Assembly: GCF_000430845.1 (NCBI RefSeq)
Contig: NZ_AUMU01000003.1
Span: forward strand, 124,001 to 188,000
DNA from: Chryseobacterium gregarium DSM 19109
GTDB taxonomy: Bacteria > Bacteroidota > Bacteroidia > Flavobacteriales > Weeksellaceae
Direction of reading: 5' to 3'
DNA length: 64,000 bases
Shown here: in pieces, positions 9,363 to 17,963 of the stretch
Layout: the number at the start of each line of letters is the position of its first letter
Position numbering within the stretch: the stretch's first letter is position 1
Made by a program: the position numbers and the translations under genes
Notes under the pieces: model-generated
Told to the model about the DNA's origin: nothing
What the model saw: only the letters and a program-made list of their open reading frames with translations
Databases searched by the model: none

Positions 9363-9835
9363 AATTGTGATTATCGGACTCCTAATGTAGAAAAAAAATG
9401 GTAAATATTGAAACGGAATGGTATAAGAAAGTATGCAGTAAAACTATTTTTTGTTTTACATGTCGCATCTTTTTCTCCTAAGAAACTGTTTAGATTCATT
9501 TTATAAATAATTTCACGCAGATTATGGTGATCACGCAGATTTTAATGTCATTTATTTAGATCTGCTGAATCTGAAAAACAGTAAAAATAAGCTTTAAAGG
9601 TCTTTATAAAGTTTCGATCCTAGAATTTGAACAGACTCTATTTTTCGTCGCTCTAATTTGGATAACTATCATCCATACATCTATTTGATACTGCAAATAT
9701 CCATCACGAGAGTGCCAGAAGTCATCGTATAAAAAAGTTTGTAAAATATATTAATCGGCTATACCATTAGAAGAGGGATTTCAGGAATCTTTTTGTATTT
9801 TAGGGAGATATTTACTATACAACTCCCATTACGCA
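9363..9835. other. Divergent promoter region containing repeat copy 2
   Basis: 473 bases between the divergent helicase and cysteine desulfurase genes. The middle is repeat copy 2. Both promoters must lie here, but I see no full TTG-N19-TAnnTTTG match; TATTTTAG at about 9797 upstream of the desulfurase is one base off the -7 consensus. No ORF of note. Confidence 0.5.
9483..9640 (+). repeat. Dispersed intergenic repeat, copy 2 (most complete)
   Basis: Same element and orientation as copies 1 and 3. The outer ends form an imperfect terminal inverted repeat: CTGTTTAGATTC near 9487 against GAATTTGAACAG near 9623. Inside are CACGCAGATTATGG, CACGCAGATTTT, a GCAGAT/ATCTGC inverted repeat, GTAAAAATAAGCTTTAAA (identical to copy 1) and TTTATAAAGTTTCGATCC. 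It lies immediately upstream of the helicase gene, so with copy 1 it brackets that gene at ~5 kb spacing. Confidence 0.75.
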
Positions 9836-10972
9836 ATGAATTCTGCTGAAAAGATTTACCTTGACAATAATGCCACTACCCGTCTGGATGACCGGGTGCT
9901 GCAGGCGATGCTCCCTTTTTTTACGGAATACTATGAAAATGCCGGAAGCAGCCATCTGGCAGGGCTTATCGTTAATGAATATGTAGACAATGCAATCTGG
10001 CAGGTCTCAGATCTGATCGGGTGCAGGCCTGAAGAACTGATTTTTACTTCCGGGGCCACTGAAGCCATCAACCTGGCCATCCGGGGAGTCTCAAATGCGA
10101 CAAGGAATCATTTTGTAACGGTAAGTACGGAGCATAAAGCCGTACTGGATACGGTAGAACATTATACAGAAAACGGAAATTATACCCATACGTTTCTTCA
10201 GGTCGGAAAAGACGGGCGGGTTGATCTGGATGCCCTGGATGCTGCCTTATCTGAAAATACCTTAATGGTCAATGTAATGCTGGTCAACAATGAAACCGGC
10301 ACGGTTCAGGACATAAAAAAAATCAGTGAAATAATTCATGCGAAAGGAGCCTTCCTTCTCTGTGATGCTACGCAGGCCGTAGGAAAAATACCGGTTGACG
10401 TCCATGATCTGGGGATTGACCTGATGCCTTTTTCGGCCCATAAACTTTACGGTCCTAAAGGCATAGGTACCCTGTATGTTTCCAAAAAGTTAAAATCTTA
10501 TCTTCAGCCACAGATTACAGGCGGCGGGCAGCAGAACAACCGGAGAAGCGGCACCCTGAATGTTCCGGGCATCATCGGGTTCGGAAAAGCCTGTGAGATT
10601 GCCGCACGTCATATGCAGCAGGATTACCTTCAGATAAAAAATCTTCGCGATCATCTGGAACATGAACTGTTAAAAATCGAAGGAACTTTTGTTAACGGTT
10701 CATCAGAGCACAGAATCCATACGACTGCCAACCTCTGTTTTCCGGGGGTGCTTTCAGAACAGCTGATCATCTCCCTGCAGCATATTTCGGTTTCCAATGG
10801 GTCTGCCTGTTCTTCGGTTACCGCAAAACCCTCTCACGTATTAAAAGCAATGGGATTATCTGACGAAGAAGCCTTAAGCTCCATCCGTTTCAGCCTGGGC
10901 AAGTTCAACACCAGAGAACAGATTGATTATACGGTGAGCAGGATGCATAAATTAATACAGCAGCTCCGATAA
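9836..10972 (+). CDS. Cysteine desulfurase, NifS/IscS family (class V aminotransferase fold)
   Basis: 378 residues, the normal length for a NifS-type desulfurase. PLP enzyme that removes sulfur from L-cysteine as an enzyme-bound persulfide. Visible: N-terminal IYLDNNATT, PLP-binding SGATEAINLAI (~72-82), the TEHKAVL histidine region (His100), Schiff-base Lys203 in SAHKLYGPKG, and the catalytic persulfide Cys325 in NGSACSS, followed by SHVLKAMG. Main-pathway iscS and sufS genes usually sit with isc or suf scaffold genes; none is here. Instead it faces a molybdenum-hydroxylase operon and a cofactor operon. Enzymes of that class need a terminal sulfido ligand on Mo, supplied in Rhodobacter capsulatus by NifS4 with XdhC. 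I infer the same job here. Housekeeping Fe-S assembly or tRNA thiolation are alternatives. Confidence 0.92.
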   Translation: MNSAEKIYLDNNATTRLDDRVLQAMLPFFTEYYENAGSSHLAGLIVNEYVDNAIWQVSDLIGCRPEELIFTSGATEAINLAIRGVSNATRNHFVTVSTEHKAVLDTVEHYTENGNYTHTFLQVGKDGRVDLDALDAALSENTLMVNVMLVNNETGTVQDIKKISEIIHAKGAFLLCDATQAVGKIPVDVHDLGIDLMPFSAHKLYGPKGIGTLYVSKKLKSYLQPQITGGGQQNNRRSGTLNVPGIIGFGKACEIAARHMQQDYLQIKNLRDHLEHELLKIEGTFVNGSSEHRIHTTANLCFPGVLSEQLIISLQHISVSNGSACSSVTAKPSHVLKAMGLSDEEALSSIRFSLGKFNTREQIDYTVSRMHKLIQQLR

Positions 10973-10991
10973 ATTCCCGGAACTGCTGTAT
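10955..10991. terminator. Hairpin overlapping the cysteine desulfurase stop codon
   Basis: ATACAGCAG pairs with CTGCTGTAT, continued inward by TCCG/CGGA after one mismatch, with a ~9-base loop. It overlaps the stop codon and sits in the 53-base gap before the convergent molybdenum subunit gene. There is no T-run, so the terminator call is tentative. Confidence 0.4.
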
Positions 10992-11025
10992 AATGGTATT
11001 GTTATGTACAGCTTTCTGATATTTC

Positions 11026-13263
11026 TTAAAGAAGCTTATCAAAATGGATGGGAAGATCATAAATCCTTTTTCCCGTAGCATGGTAAACTGCATTGGTAAT
11101 GGCCGGCGGCATTCCCACTCCACCGATTTCCCCTACGCCTTTTACACCCAGGTCATTGACGAACTTATCATTTTCCTCAACGAAAAGTACCTGCAGGTCA
11201 TGGATATCGGCATGCACCGGGATATGGTATTCTGCCAGGTCATCATTCATGTATTTACCCAGACGGTGATCCAGGATGGTTTCTTCATGAAGTGCCTTGC
11301 TGATTCCCCAGATCATTCCGCCCAACAGCTGGCTCTCGGCAGTTTTGGGATTGATGATCTTTCCGGCGGCTACCGCAGTCAGTGCTCTTTTAACTTCGAT
11401 TACCCCAAGCTGCTCATCCACCTCAACTTCCACAAATACCGCACTGTGAACCGCACGGGCTTTTTTACCGTAGGTCAGTGGATTGGGCATGGCTGAGTTG
11501 GTAGTTTTGATTGCTTTCCCATCATTGGCTTCCATGATTTCCTTGTAACTGATCTTTATTTCCGGATTTTCTTTATGGATGATGTATCCTCCTTTAAAAA
11601 TTACTTCTTTCAGTTTGGTATCTGCTAATACAGAATCTTTCAGGGATTTTGCTTTTTTATATAATTTCTTATTTAAAGCCTGACACGCTGCCTGAACTGC
11701 CGGTCCTACAGTTGCCGTAGTGAAAGATCCTCCCTGAATCGGGGCAAACGGTAGGGCACTGTCAGCATAGGAAAAAGTAACATCTTCCAAAGGCAGTCCG
11801 AGTTCATCAGCTGCAATCTGGATCATAATGGTAAAGGTGCCTGTCCCGATATCAGTAACGGCGCTTTTAATCTCCACTTTGCCGTCTGTATTCATAATGG
11901 CTTCGGCACGTCCTAACAGCCTGTTGGCATCCCACATTCCGGTGGCCATTCCGTAGCCTACCAGCTTGTTTCCACGCTTCATGCTTCTGGGAACAGGATT
12001 TCTCTGATCCCAACCGAACTGACTTGCTCCGCGCAGGTAACATTCCCTGAGTTCCTTGCTGGAATATTCTTTTTCGCTGCTGTAATCAATTTCAGAATAA
12101 TTGATCATCCTGAGCTCAACAGGATCAATATTCAACTGATAGGCAATCTCGTCCATGGTCACCTCAATCGCATGCATTCCGGTACTTCCTCCGGGTGCCC
12201 TCATATCCAGCGGACTATAGACATCCAACGGTACAATCTTATGCTCTAATAAGGTATGTTCTGCCGGATACAGCATATTGGCCCAGTTGACAACAATTTC
12301 CACATAATCTTCAAACCGGGAAGTTTCCCCTGTTGCCTCGTGGAAGATGGCATTCACTTTTCCGTTTTCATCAGCCCCGAATTTCGTATGCTGCAAAGTA
12401 GGAGGACGGTGCCCGATCATATACATCTGAGCCCTGTCCAGTGTTACCCTTACATTTCTTTTCAGCTGCAGGGAAGCCATCACCGCCATAAAAAGCTGAT
12501 GCTGAGGCCGCAGTCCGGATCCGAATCCTCCCCCCACGAACGGAGAGATGATCTGTACATTTTTCATTTTCAGTCCGAACACATTCGCCACATACATCTG
12601 GGAGTTAATGGTACCCTGTGTTTTGTCATAAATCTTCAATTTCTCTTTGCCTTCATAAATAACCGTGGAAGCAAACAGTTCCATCGGGTTATGATGCTCT
12701 GTCCCGTGGCTGAAGGTACTGTCTGTTTTGATGAATGAATTTTTATAGGCTTTTTCAAAGTCGCCTTTCGGAGGCGGAGGCGGCGGTTTCAATAATGAAG
12801 CCAGTCCTTTTTTAGGGTCACGGGATTTCTTAAGGTTGGCCGTAAGGTCAGTTTCAAATTCTTCTTCCTCGTATTCAATATGAAGCTTCTTTGCTGCCAG
12901 GCGTGCCATTTCAAATGTATCGGCCACCACCAGTGCAATCGGCTGTCCGTTATACCGGATCTCATTATCTTTCAACGGTTTAAAAACCAATCCCGGCGGT
13001 GCGTCCATATCAGCGTACTGAAGGTCAAACCAGGCTGTTGAAGGCCTGTTGTCATGGGTAAAAACCTCAACAACGCCTTCAAGCTTTTTAGCTTCTTCCG
13101 TATTAATCGATTTAATCTTACCTTTGGTTACGGTACTGTTGACCACATAGCCGTATAAAAGATCATCTGCATGATAATCACCGGCATACTTGGCACTTCC
13201 GGTCACTTTCAGAGGGCCTTCCAGGCGGCTTTGCGGAGTTCCTATAGAGGGTATATTGTTCAT
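11026..13263 (-). CDS. paoC: Molybdenum-binding subunit of a PaoABC-type aldehyde/xanthine oxidoreductase
   Basis: 745 residues. Catalytic subunit of a cytoplasmic three-subunit molybdenum hydroxylase, which hydroxylates aldehydes or N-heterocycles with water as oxygen source. Visible: the N-terminal a/b-hammerhead (RLEGPLKVTGSAKYAGD), substrate- and cofactor-loop glycine motifs GGGFGSGLRPQHQ (~250) and QGGSFTTATVGPAVQ (~515), and the catalytic Glu (~712) in GVGEIGGVGMPP near the C-terminus. There is no signal peptide, unlike the exported paralogue at 23326. Last gene of a three-gene operon, 30 bases after the FAD subunit. The organisation matches E. coli PaoABC. The likely cofactor is the cytosine-dinucleotide form. 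Substrate unknown; xanthine dehydrogenase is the main alternative. Confidence 0.9.
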   Translation of the reverse strand: MNNIPSIGTPQSRLEGPLKVTGSAKYAGDYHADDLLYGYVVNSTVTKGKIKSINTEEAKKLEGVVEVFTHDNRPSTAWFDLQYADMDAPPGLVFKPLKDNEIRYNGQPIALVVADTFEMARLAAKKLHIEYEEEEFETDLTANLKKSRDPKKGLASLLKPPPPPPKGDFEKAYKNSFIKTDSTFSHGTEHHNPMELFASTVIYEGKEKLKIYDKTQGTINSQMYVANVFGLKMKNVQIISPFVGGGFGSGLRPQHQLFMAVMASLQLKRNVRVTLDRAQMYMIGHRPPTLQHTKFGADENGKVNAIFHEATGETSRFEDYVEIVVNWANMLYPAEHTLLEHKIVPLDVYSPLDMRAPGGSTGMHAIEVTMDEIAYQLNIDPVELRMINYSEIDYSSEKEYSSKELRECYLRGASQFGWDQRNPVPRSMKRGNKLVGYGMATGMWDANRLLGRAEAIMNTDGKVEIKSAVTDIGTGTFTIMIQIAADELGLPLEDVTFSYADSALPFAPIQGGSFTTATVGPAVQAACQALNKKLYKKAKSLKDSVLADTKLKEVIFKGGYIIHKENPEIKISYKEIMEANDGKAIKTTNSAMPNPLTYGKKARAVHSAVFVEVEVDEQLGVIEVKRALTAVAAGKIINPKTAESQLLGGMIWGISKALHEETILDHRLGKYMNDDLAEYHIPVHADIHDLQVLFVEENDKFVNDLGVKGVGEIGGVGMPPAITNAVYHATGKRIYDLPIHFDKLL

Positions 13264-13293
13264 ATTTTCTGTTTTGATTGGTATTGTTTCGGA

Positions 13294-14313
13294 TTATAAG
13301 GACGGTTTTGCGCCCGGTCTCTGCGATTCCGGGTTCAATGCCATAATGCTGTTCCGGACAATAGCTCTTTTGGCCAAAGTGATTTTAAAATGGTTGTTTT
13401 CAAAGCCTTGGGCTCCGTTCAGCATGATCTCTGCTGCTTCAGCGAAGTGTTCTTCTGACGGTGCTTTGCCTTTAAGGTAATCTTCCGCCTCCGCACTGCG
13501 CCATGGCTTATGGGCAACGCCGCCCAAAGCGATCCTGGCTTCTTTGATCAGTCCGTCTTCGATATCAAATCCGGCTGCTACTGAAACCAGCGCAAAGGCA
13601 TAGGAATTTCTGTCCCTGAGTTTTAAATAAGAATAATATTCAGAAAAGCCCTGTTCCGGGAGTTCGAGCCCTGTAATGATTTCTCCGGCCTGCAGGTTAT
13701 TATCCAGATGCGGGGTATCTCCTGGGAGCCTGTGAAAATCGGCAAACGGCAGTACGCGTTCCCCCTGTGGTCCTGAAATATGAACTTTTGCATCCAGAGC
13801 CGCTAAACCTACACACATATCGGAAGGGAAAACAGCAATACAGTTTTCATTATGCCCGAGAATGGCGTGAATACGGTTATATCCTTTAGTGGCTGAGCAT
13901 CCGGTTCCCGGTTCCCTCTTATTGCAGGGAACGGCAGGATCGTAGAAATAATAGCATCGGGTCCGCTGCATCAGGTTTCCGCCGTTGGTCGCCATATTCC
14001 GGATCTGCGCCGAAGCACCTGCCAGGATTGCTTTTGAAAGCAATGGGTACCGGTTTTCTATTACAGGATGATAGGCAGTCTCTGCATTGGTCATCAGGGC
14101 ACCGAGCATAACGCCTCCATCTTCGGTATCGGTAATGTCATTGAGGCCGGAGATCCTGTTAATGTCTACCAGGGTATCGGCTTCGGTAACAAAGTATTTC
14201 ATCAGGTCAATGATATTGGTACCGCCGGCCAAGGCTTTATAATCATTATTTTCGCTCAGCAATGAAACGGCATGATCGAGGTTTGTCGCTTTGATGTAAG
14301 AAAAATTGTTCAT
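13294..14313 (-). CDS. paoB: FAD-binding subunit with an extra 4Fe-4S site, PaoB-type
   Basis: 339 residues. Medium subunit that passes electrons from the 2Fe-2S subunit to FAD and the final acceptor. FAD-binding motifs of the CoxM/PaoB family: LAGGTNIIDLMK (~28-39) and the glycine/asparagine region RNMATNGGNLMQRT (~105-118). Four cysteines at 120, 130, 139 and 158 (RCYYF, PCNKR, GCSAT, ENCIA) have the same spacing as the ligands of the extra 4Fe-4S cluster in E. coli PaoB, which supports a PaoABC assignment over ordinary xanthine dehydrogenase. The CO-dehydrogenase flavoprotein C-terminal domain covers ~215-320. Its ATG overlaps the stop of the upstream 2Fe-2S gene by four bases, so the two are coupled. 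Confidence 0.92.
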   Translation of the reverse strand: MNNFSYIKATNLDHAVSLLSENNDYKALAGGTNIIDLMKYFVTEADTLVDINRISGLNDITDTEDGGVMLGALMTNAETAYHPVIENRYPLLSKAILAGASAQIRNMATNGGNLMQRTRCYYFYDPAVPCNKREPGTGCSATKGYNRIHAILGHNENCIAVFPSDMCVGLAALDAKVHISGPQGERVLPFADFHRLPGDTPHLDNNLQAGEIITGLELPEQGFSEYYSYLKLRDRNSYAFALVSVAAGFDIEDGLIKEARIALGGVAHKPWRSAEAEDYLKGKAPSEEHFAEAAEIMLNGAQGFENNHFKITLAKRAIVRNSIMALNPESQRPGAKPSL

Positions 14314-14789
14314 TGCATATCCTGTTTTACCGCCATAATGGCATTAATAATTCCTCTGTTGGCACCGCAGCGGCAAAGGTTCCCGCTCATCAGATCCTGC
14401 ACTTCCTCACGGCTGTTTGCTTTCCCTTCGCTGAGAAGCCCTACCGCACTGCAGATCTGGCCCGGTGTACAGTAGCCGCACTGGAAAGCATCATGTTCAA
14501 TAAAAGCCTTCTGTACAGGATGCAAGTTATCTTCAGTCCCTATTCCTTCTATGGTGGTAATTTCTGCGCCGTCTTTCATAACGGCGAGCGTGAGACAGCT
14601 TAAGACCCTTTTTCCGTCTACCAGAACGGTACATGCCCCACATTGCCCGTGGTCACAGCCTTTTTTGGTTCCGGTAAGATGCATGGTGTGCCGAAGCGCA
14701 TCCAGTAAAGATACCCAGGGTCTGAGCTCAAGCTCATGGTCTTGTCCGTTTACCCTAAGCTTGATGGATTGGTTATTCTGATCAGGCAT
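14310..14789 (-). CDS. paoA: 2Fe-2S subunit of the PaoABC-type oxidoreductase
   Basis: 159 residues from ATG 14789. A longer frame to 14867 exists, but its first 26 residues look unlike any family N-terminus, and homology begins at IKLRVNGQDHEL. Two iron-sulfur sites are clear: a plant-ferredoxin-type set Cys45, Cys50, Cys53, Cys65 (KKGCDHGQCGACTVL, LSCLT), and a C-terminal helical set Cys104, Cys107, Cys139, Cys141 (QCGYCTPGQ, GNLCRCG). Unlike E. coli PaoA it lacks a Tat signal, and since subunits B and C also have no signal the complex should be cytoplasmic. First gene of the operon; promoter not confidently located. Confidence 0.93.
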   Translation of the reverse strand: MPDQNNQSIKLRVNGQDHELELRPWVSLLDALRHTMHLTGTKKGCDHGQCGACTVLVDGKRVLSCLTLAVMKDGAEITTIEGIGTEDNLHPVQKAFIEHDAFQCGYCTPGQICSAVGLLSEGKANSREEVQDLMSGNLCRCGANRGIINAIMAVKQDMQ

Positions 14790-15269
14790 ATTGTATTTAA
14801 TTTGGTGTTGTAAAAATCTATGCAAAAAAAGAACCGTAATCCAATGATGCGGCAAACTGTGGTACATTATAAACAGGTGATTATTATCGTGAATAAGGCC
14901 AGTTTATTATTTGATATAAGAAATCCGTTTAAATTCGAATAACCTCAATCAGGGAATAGTATTAATTAAACACAATGATAACAGGGATTTATCCAACTTA
15001 ATTTAACTTTGAAATACAGCAGTTCACTTATCTTAAACAGCCTGAATTCTTAATAAGCTTAATCAAATTCTTAAATAATTAAATTTAACTCCAAATCAAA
15101 GATTTGACAGAACGAAAAGAAGAGAACCGATTTTATTCTATTCCCGAAAATTATGGTGTTTATGAAGATTTTTCTATTGGAAAGCTTATTAACAGAAAAA
15201 CCCTGTCAAAGTTTTAAACTCTGACAGGATTCATCAAATAGAATTTTATTTTAGGAAGATTTAATAAAA
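14790..15269. other. Spacer between the cofactor operon and the paoABC operon
   Basis: 480 bases, AT-rich. It holds the terminator of the cofactor operon (15190-15229) and must contain the paoA promoter, for which I found no clean consensus. Nothing else recognised. Confidence 0.5.
15190..15229 (-). terminator. Rho-independent terminator of the molybdenum-cofactor operon
   Basis: Read on the minus strand: CCTGTCAGAGTTT pairs with AAACTTTGACAGG (12 of 13 positions), then a GTTTTTCTG tract. It lies 40 bases beyond the stop of the moaC-mogA fusion and ends the ten-gene operon. Confidence 0.85.
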
Positions 15270-16175
15270 TCAATGCCTGTATTTATCTTTAAGCTCAAAT
15301 ACGTGAAGTACCTGTGGAAATAAGGCCTGCATGTATTCTTCTGCCCCTTTTACCGAACCGGGGAAAGTAAGTACTAAGGTTTGTCCGCTGAAACCGGCTA
15401 CACTTCTCGACAGCATGGAAGTTTTGATGCGCTCCTGTCCATAGTTCCGGGCGGTTTCCATAATTCCGGGCATAGGACGGTCGATCATCGGTGATACGGC
15501 ATCCGGGGTAACGTCTCTTGCTGAAGCTCCGGTACCGCCGGTAAAGATCACCAGGTCCATGTTTTGATCTTTGTATTCCGCAAGCGTATTCTGAATGATG
15601 TCAAACTCATCAGGCACTACCGTATATTCAATATCTCTGCATCCTGATTCCTCTAATTTTGCAAGGATGACCTTTCCTGAGCGGTCTTCATTTTTTCCCT
15701 GATGAATACTGTCTGAACAGACCACAACAGCAGCTTTAATACCTTCCGCAGGATATTTACGGTCTGATTTCCCTCCTGTTTTTTTCAGAAGCTTGATGTT
15801 TTGTATTTCCACCTGCTTGTCAATCGGTTTCAGCATATCATACATGACCAGAGCCGCTACGGAAGCACCGTGCATGGCTTCCACTTCCACGCCGGTTTTA
15901 TAAACGGTGTGCACCTCCACTGAAATAACCACAGATAAGCCTTGAATTGCATAGGTAACGGAAGTATATTCCACCGGAAGCGGATGGCAGTCCGGGATTA
16001 CATCACTGGTTTTTTTAACGGCAAACAATGCAGCGACCCTTGAAAATTCAAAAATATCTCCTTTCGGGACTTTCCGCTGCTGTATAGTCTCGATGGTGGC
16101 TATCGATGAAGTCTTTACTGTAGCCGTAGCCACCGCTTTGCGTAAAGTGGATGATTTATGTGTGATATCTACCAT
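15270..16175 (-). CDS. moaC: Bifunctional MoaC / MogA-MoaB-like molybdopterin protein
   Basis: 301 residues with two fused enzymes. Residues 1-~140 are MoaC, which with MoaA turns GTP into cyclic pyranopterin monophosphate: MVDITHKSSTLRKA, PDCHPLP (catalytic His region) and VEVEAMHGASVAALVMYD. Residues ~145-301 are the MogA/MoaB domain, which adenylylates molybdopterin before Mo insertion: VVVCSDSIHQGK, the TGGTGASARDVTPDA nucleotide loop and FPGSVKGAEEYM. Separate genes encode these steps in E. coli; this fusion recurs in Bacteroidota. Last gene of the operon, six bases after moaE and 40 bases before a strong terminator. Both active-site regions look intact. Confidence 0.95.
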   Translation of the reverse strand: MVDITHKSSTLRKAVATATVKTSSIATIETIQQRKVPKGDIFEFSRVAALFAVKKTSDVIPDCHPLPVEYTSVTYAIQGLSVVISVEVHTVYKTGVEVEAMHGASVAALVMYDMLKPIDKQVEIQNIKLLKKTGGKSDRKYPAEGIKAAVVVCSDSIHQGKNEDRSGKVILAKLEESGCRDIEYTVVPDEFDIIQNTLAEYKDQNMDLVIFTGGTGASARDVTPDAVSPMIDRPMPGIMETARNYGQERIKTSMLSRSVAGFSGQTLVLTFPGSVKGAEEYMQALFPQVLHVFELKDKYRH

Positions 16176-16181
16176 GTTATT

Positions 16182-16622
16182 TCAATTATTGATTTTCCAT
16201 TGATGGGAATCGTCTTCAAATACTTCTCTTCCCCAGACCGGAAGGTCTTTCTTTATCCTTTCCACTACTTCATCACAGCTTTCCATAGCGGCTTTCCTGT
16301 GCTTTGATGAAGTAAAAACAAACAGGCAGATCTCCCCTGTTTTTATGGTACCCAGGCTGTGATGGATGTGCATGCAGGTAAGGTCATATTTCGCAAAGAC
16401 CTCTTCTCTTATTTCATGCATCTTTTCAAGGGCCATTTCCTCATAGGCTGTGTATTCAATGGCCTGAACTGTTTTGCCTTTCACGACATCTTCCCGGATC
16501 TGGCCCAGGAAAATACTGTGCGCTCCGATGTTTTTCTTGGCAGAGTGTTTAGCAATACTTTCCGAGATAAATACAGGATATATGGCCCCCTGAACAAATA
16601 TATTTTTAAAATCTTTTTTCAT
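16182..16622 (-). CDS. moaE: Molybdopterin synthase large subunit
   Basis: 146 residues. Catalytic subunit of molybdopterin synthase, which with thiocarboxylated MoaD inserts the two dithiolene sulfurs into cyclic pyranopterin monophosphate. Family signatures: GAHSIFLGQIREDVVKG, the AIEYTAYEEMA strand-helix, HIHHSLGTIKTGEI, and the C-terminal KKDLPVWGREVFEDD with active-site Lys. Length is normal for MoaE. The start overlaps the end of the MoeB gene by 17 bases, consistent with tight coupling in the cofactor operon. Confidence 0.96.
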   Translation of the reverse strand: MKKDFKNIFVQGAIYPVFISESIAKHSAKKNIGAHSIFLGQIREDVVKGKTVQAIEYTAYEEMALEKMHEIREEVFAKYDLTCMHIHHSLGTIKTGEICLFVFTSSKHRKAAMESCDEVVERIKKDLPVWGREVFEDDSHQWKINN

Positions 16623-17733
16623 GTTCTTTGTTTTGTAATGCTGTTATTCCGCCTTTCAGATGGCTGATCTTTATAGCGGTTCCATAGGCTGCGATCAATA
16701 ATTCTGCTGCCTTCAGGCTCCGCTTTCCGCTTTGACAGAACAAGATGATTTTCTGCGCTTTAAGATCAATGTCCGGCACTTCAATCTTTATTTGAGATAA
16801 AGGAACCCGGAGGTGAGGAAAACCGGCTTCAGGAAGTTCATCCCTTTCCCGGACATCCAAGGCAATAATATCAGGCTGTAATACGGCCTCCAGAAAATCA
16901 TCAGCCTCAATTTCTTCAATATCAGAAGAAGGCAATCCGCAAAGCCAGCGGTAATCAGTTTTTTCAAAATGGTGCCTGTCTTCAGGAATAAGATTTAAAG
17001 TACTGCTTCTCTTGGTAAGATCTATAGTCAGATTTTCATAGGTCAGCATATTAAAAGTGAGAAGGCGGCCTGTCAGCACTTCGCCGATGCCTGTAATCAG
17101 CTTGATGACTTCATTAGCCTGCAAGGTCCCGATCATTCCGGGCAGTACCCCCAGCACACCGGCCTCGTTGCAATCCAGGACTTCATCAGAAGCCGGCGGT
17201 TCTGGAAAGAGATCACGGTAACTGATCCTATCTTCTTCATTGACTTCACTATTAAATACCGCTACCTGGCCTTCATACTGAAATACCGCTCCGAAAACCA
17301 GGGGCTTCTGCAGGAGGAAACAGGCATCACTGATCAGGTATCTTGAGGCAAAATTATCCGTACAGTCAGCTATAATATCGTATCCTTCTATTAATTCCCA
17401 GGCATTTTTTGCAGTAACCTCATCGGTATACGCTTCAATGGTAATTTCCGGATTCAGCTTTCTGAGACTTTCAGCTGCCTGTATGGCTTTCAAACTGCCC
17501 ACATCTTCAGTGGTGAACAAAGTCTGCCGCTGAAGATTGCTTAAAGCAACCCGGTCATGGTCTGCAATACCAATGGTTCCTACGCCCGCCGCGGCAAGAT
17601 ACTGCAGGACCGGACATCCCAGTCCGCCGGCACCGATGACCAGCACTCTGGCGTTCAGGAGTTTTTCCTGCCCTTCTATTCCGAAACCGGCCAGTGCGTA
17701 ATGCCGGGCATATCTTTCATTGTTTTGTTTCAT
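16606..17733 (-). CDS. moeB: MoeB/ThiF-family adenylyltransferase with C-terminal rhodanese domain
   Basis: 375 residues from ATG 17733, chosen because it lies one base after the moaD stop; the longer frame to 17775 would run into moaD. E1-like domain (~1-245): VIGAGGLGCPVLQYLAAAG nucleotide loop, Asp in IADHDRV, and DCTDNFASRYL. It adenylates the MoaD C-terminus. A rhodanese domain (~275-370) has the active-site loop CQSGKRS, giving a sulfur donor in the same chain, as in MOCS3. The zinc-binding CxxC pairs of E. coli MoeB are absent: SYRDLFPEPP replaces the first, and no second pair precedes the rhodanese domain. The lone DCNEAGVLG cysteine near the acyl-transfer position is kept. Confidence 0.93.
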   Translation of the reverse strand: MKQNNERYARHYALAGFGIEGQEKLLNARVLVIGAGGLGCPVLQYLAAAGVGTIGIADHDRVALSNLQRQTLFTTEDVGSLKAIQAAESLRKLNPEITIEAYTDEVTAKNAWELIEGYDIIADCTDNFASRYLISDACFLLQKPLVFGAVFQYEGQVAVFNSEVNEEDRISYRDLFPEPPASDEVLDCNEAGVLGVLPGMIGTLQANEVIKLITGIGEVLTGRLLTFNMLTYENLTIDLTKRSSTLNLIPEDRHHFEKTDYRWLCGLPSSDIEEIEADDFLEAVLQPDIIALDVRERDELPEAGFPHLRVPLSQIKIEVPDIDLKAQKIILFCQSGKRSLKAAELLIAAYGTAIKISHLKGGITALQNKEHEKRF

Positions 17734-17734
17734 A

Positions 17735-17962
17735 TTATCCGCCGGAATAGGGAGGCATGAGGGCCACTGTATCATGAGTATTCAGTTCCGTATTTCCTTC
17801 CGTCATTTTTTTGTTGACTGCTACGGCATATTTCATACCGGAAAGCTGGGGAAACTGCCCGGCCAGCTGTTGTTTTAAAGTGTCCGTATCAGATGCGGTA
17901 AGCGTCAGTTCCTTACCGGTAATTTCAGCGATCCGCCCGAATGTAATAATCCTTATTTCCAT
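17735..17962 (-). CDS. moaD: Molybdopterin synthase sulfur carrier subunit
   Basis: 75 residues, a ubiquitin-like beta-grasp protein ending in the required Gly-Gly (PPYSGG). The terminal glycine is adenylated by MoeB, converted to a thiocarboxylate and used by MoaE. ITFGRIAEITGKE at the N-terminus and VAVNKKMT plus LNTHDTVALMPP before the tail are family hallmarks. One base separates it from the SUOX-fold gene upstream and one from moeB downstream. Confidence 0.95.
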   Translation of the reverse strand: MEIRIITFGRIAEITGKELTLTASDTDTLKQQLAGQFPQLSGMKYAVAVNKKMTEGNTELNTHDTVALMPPYSGG

Positions 17963-17963
17963 A

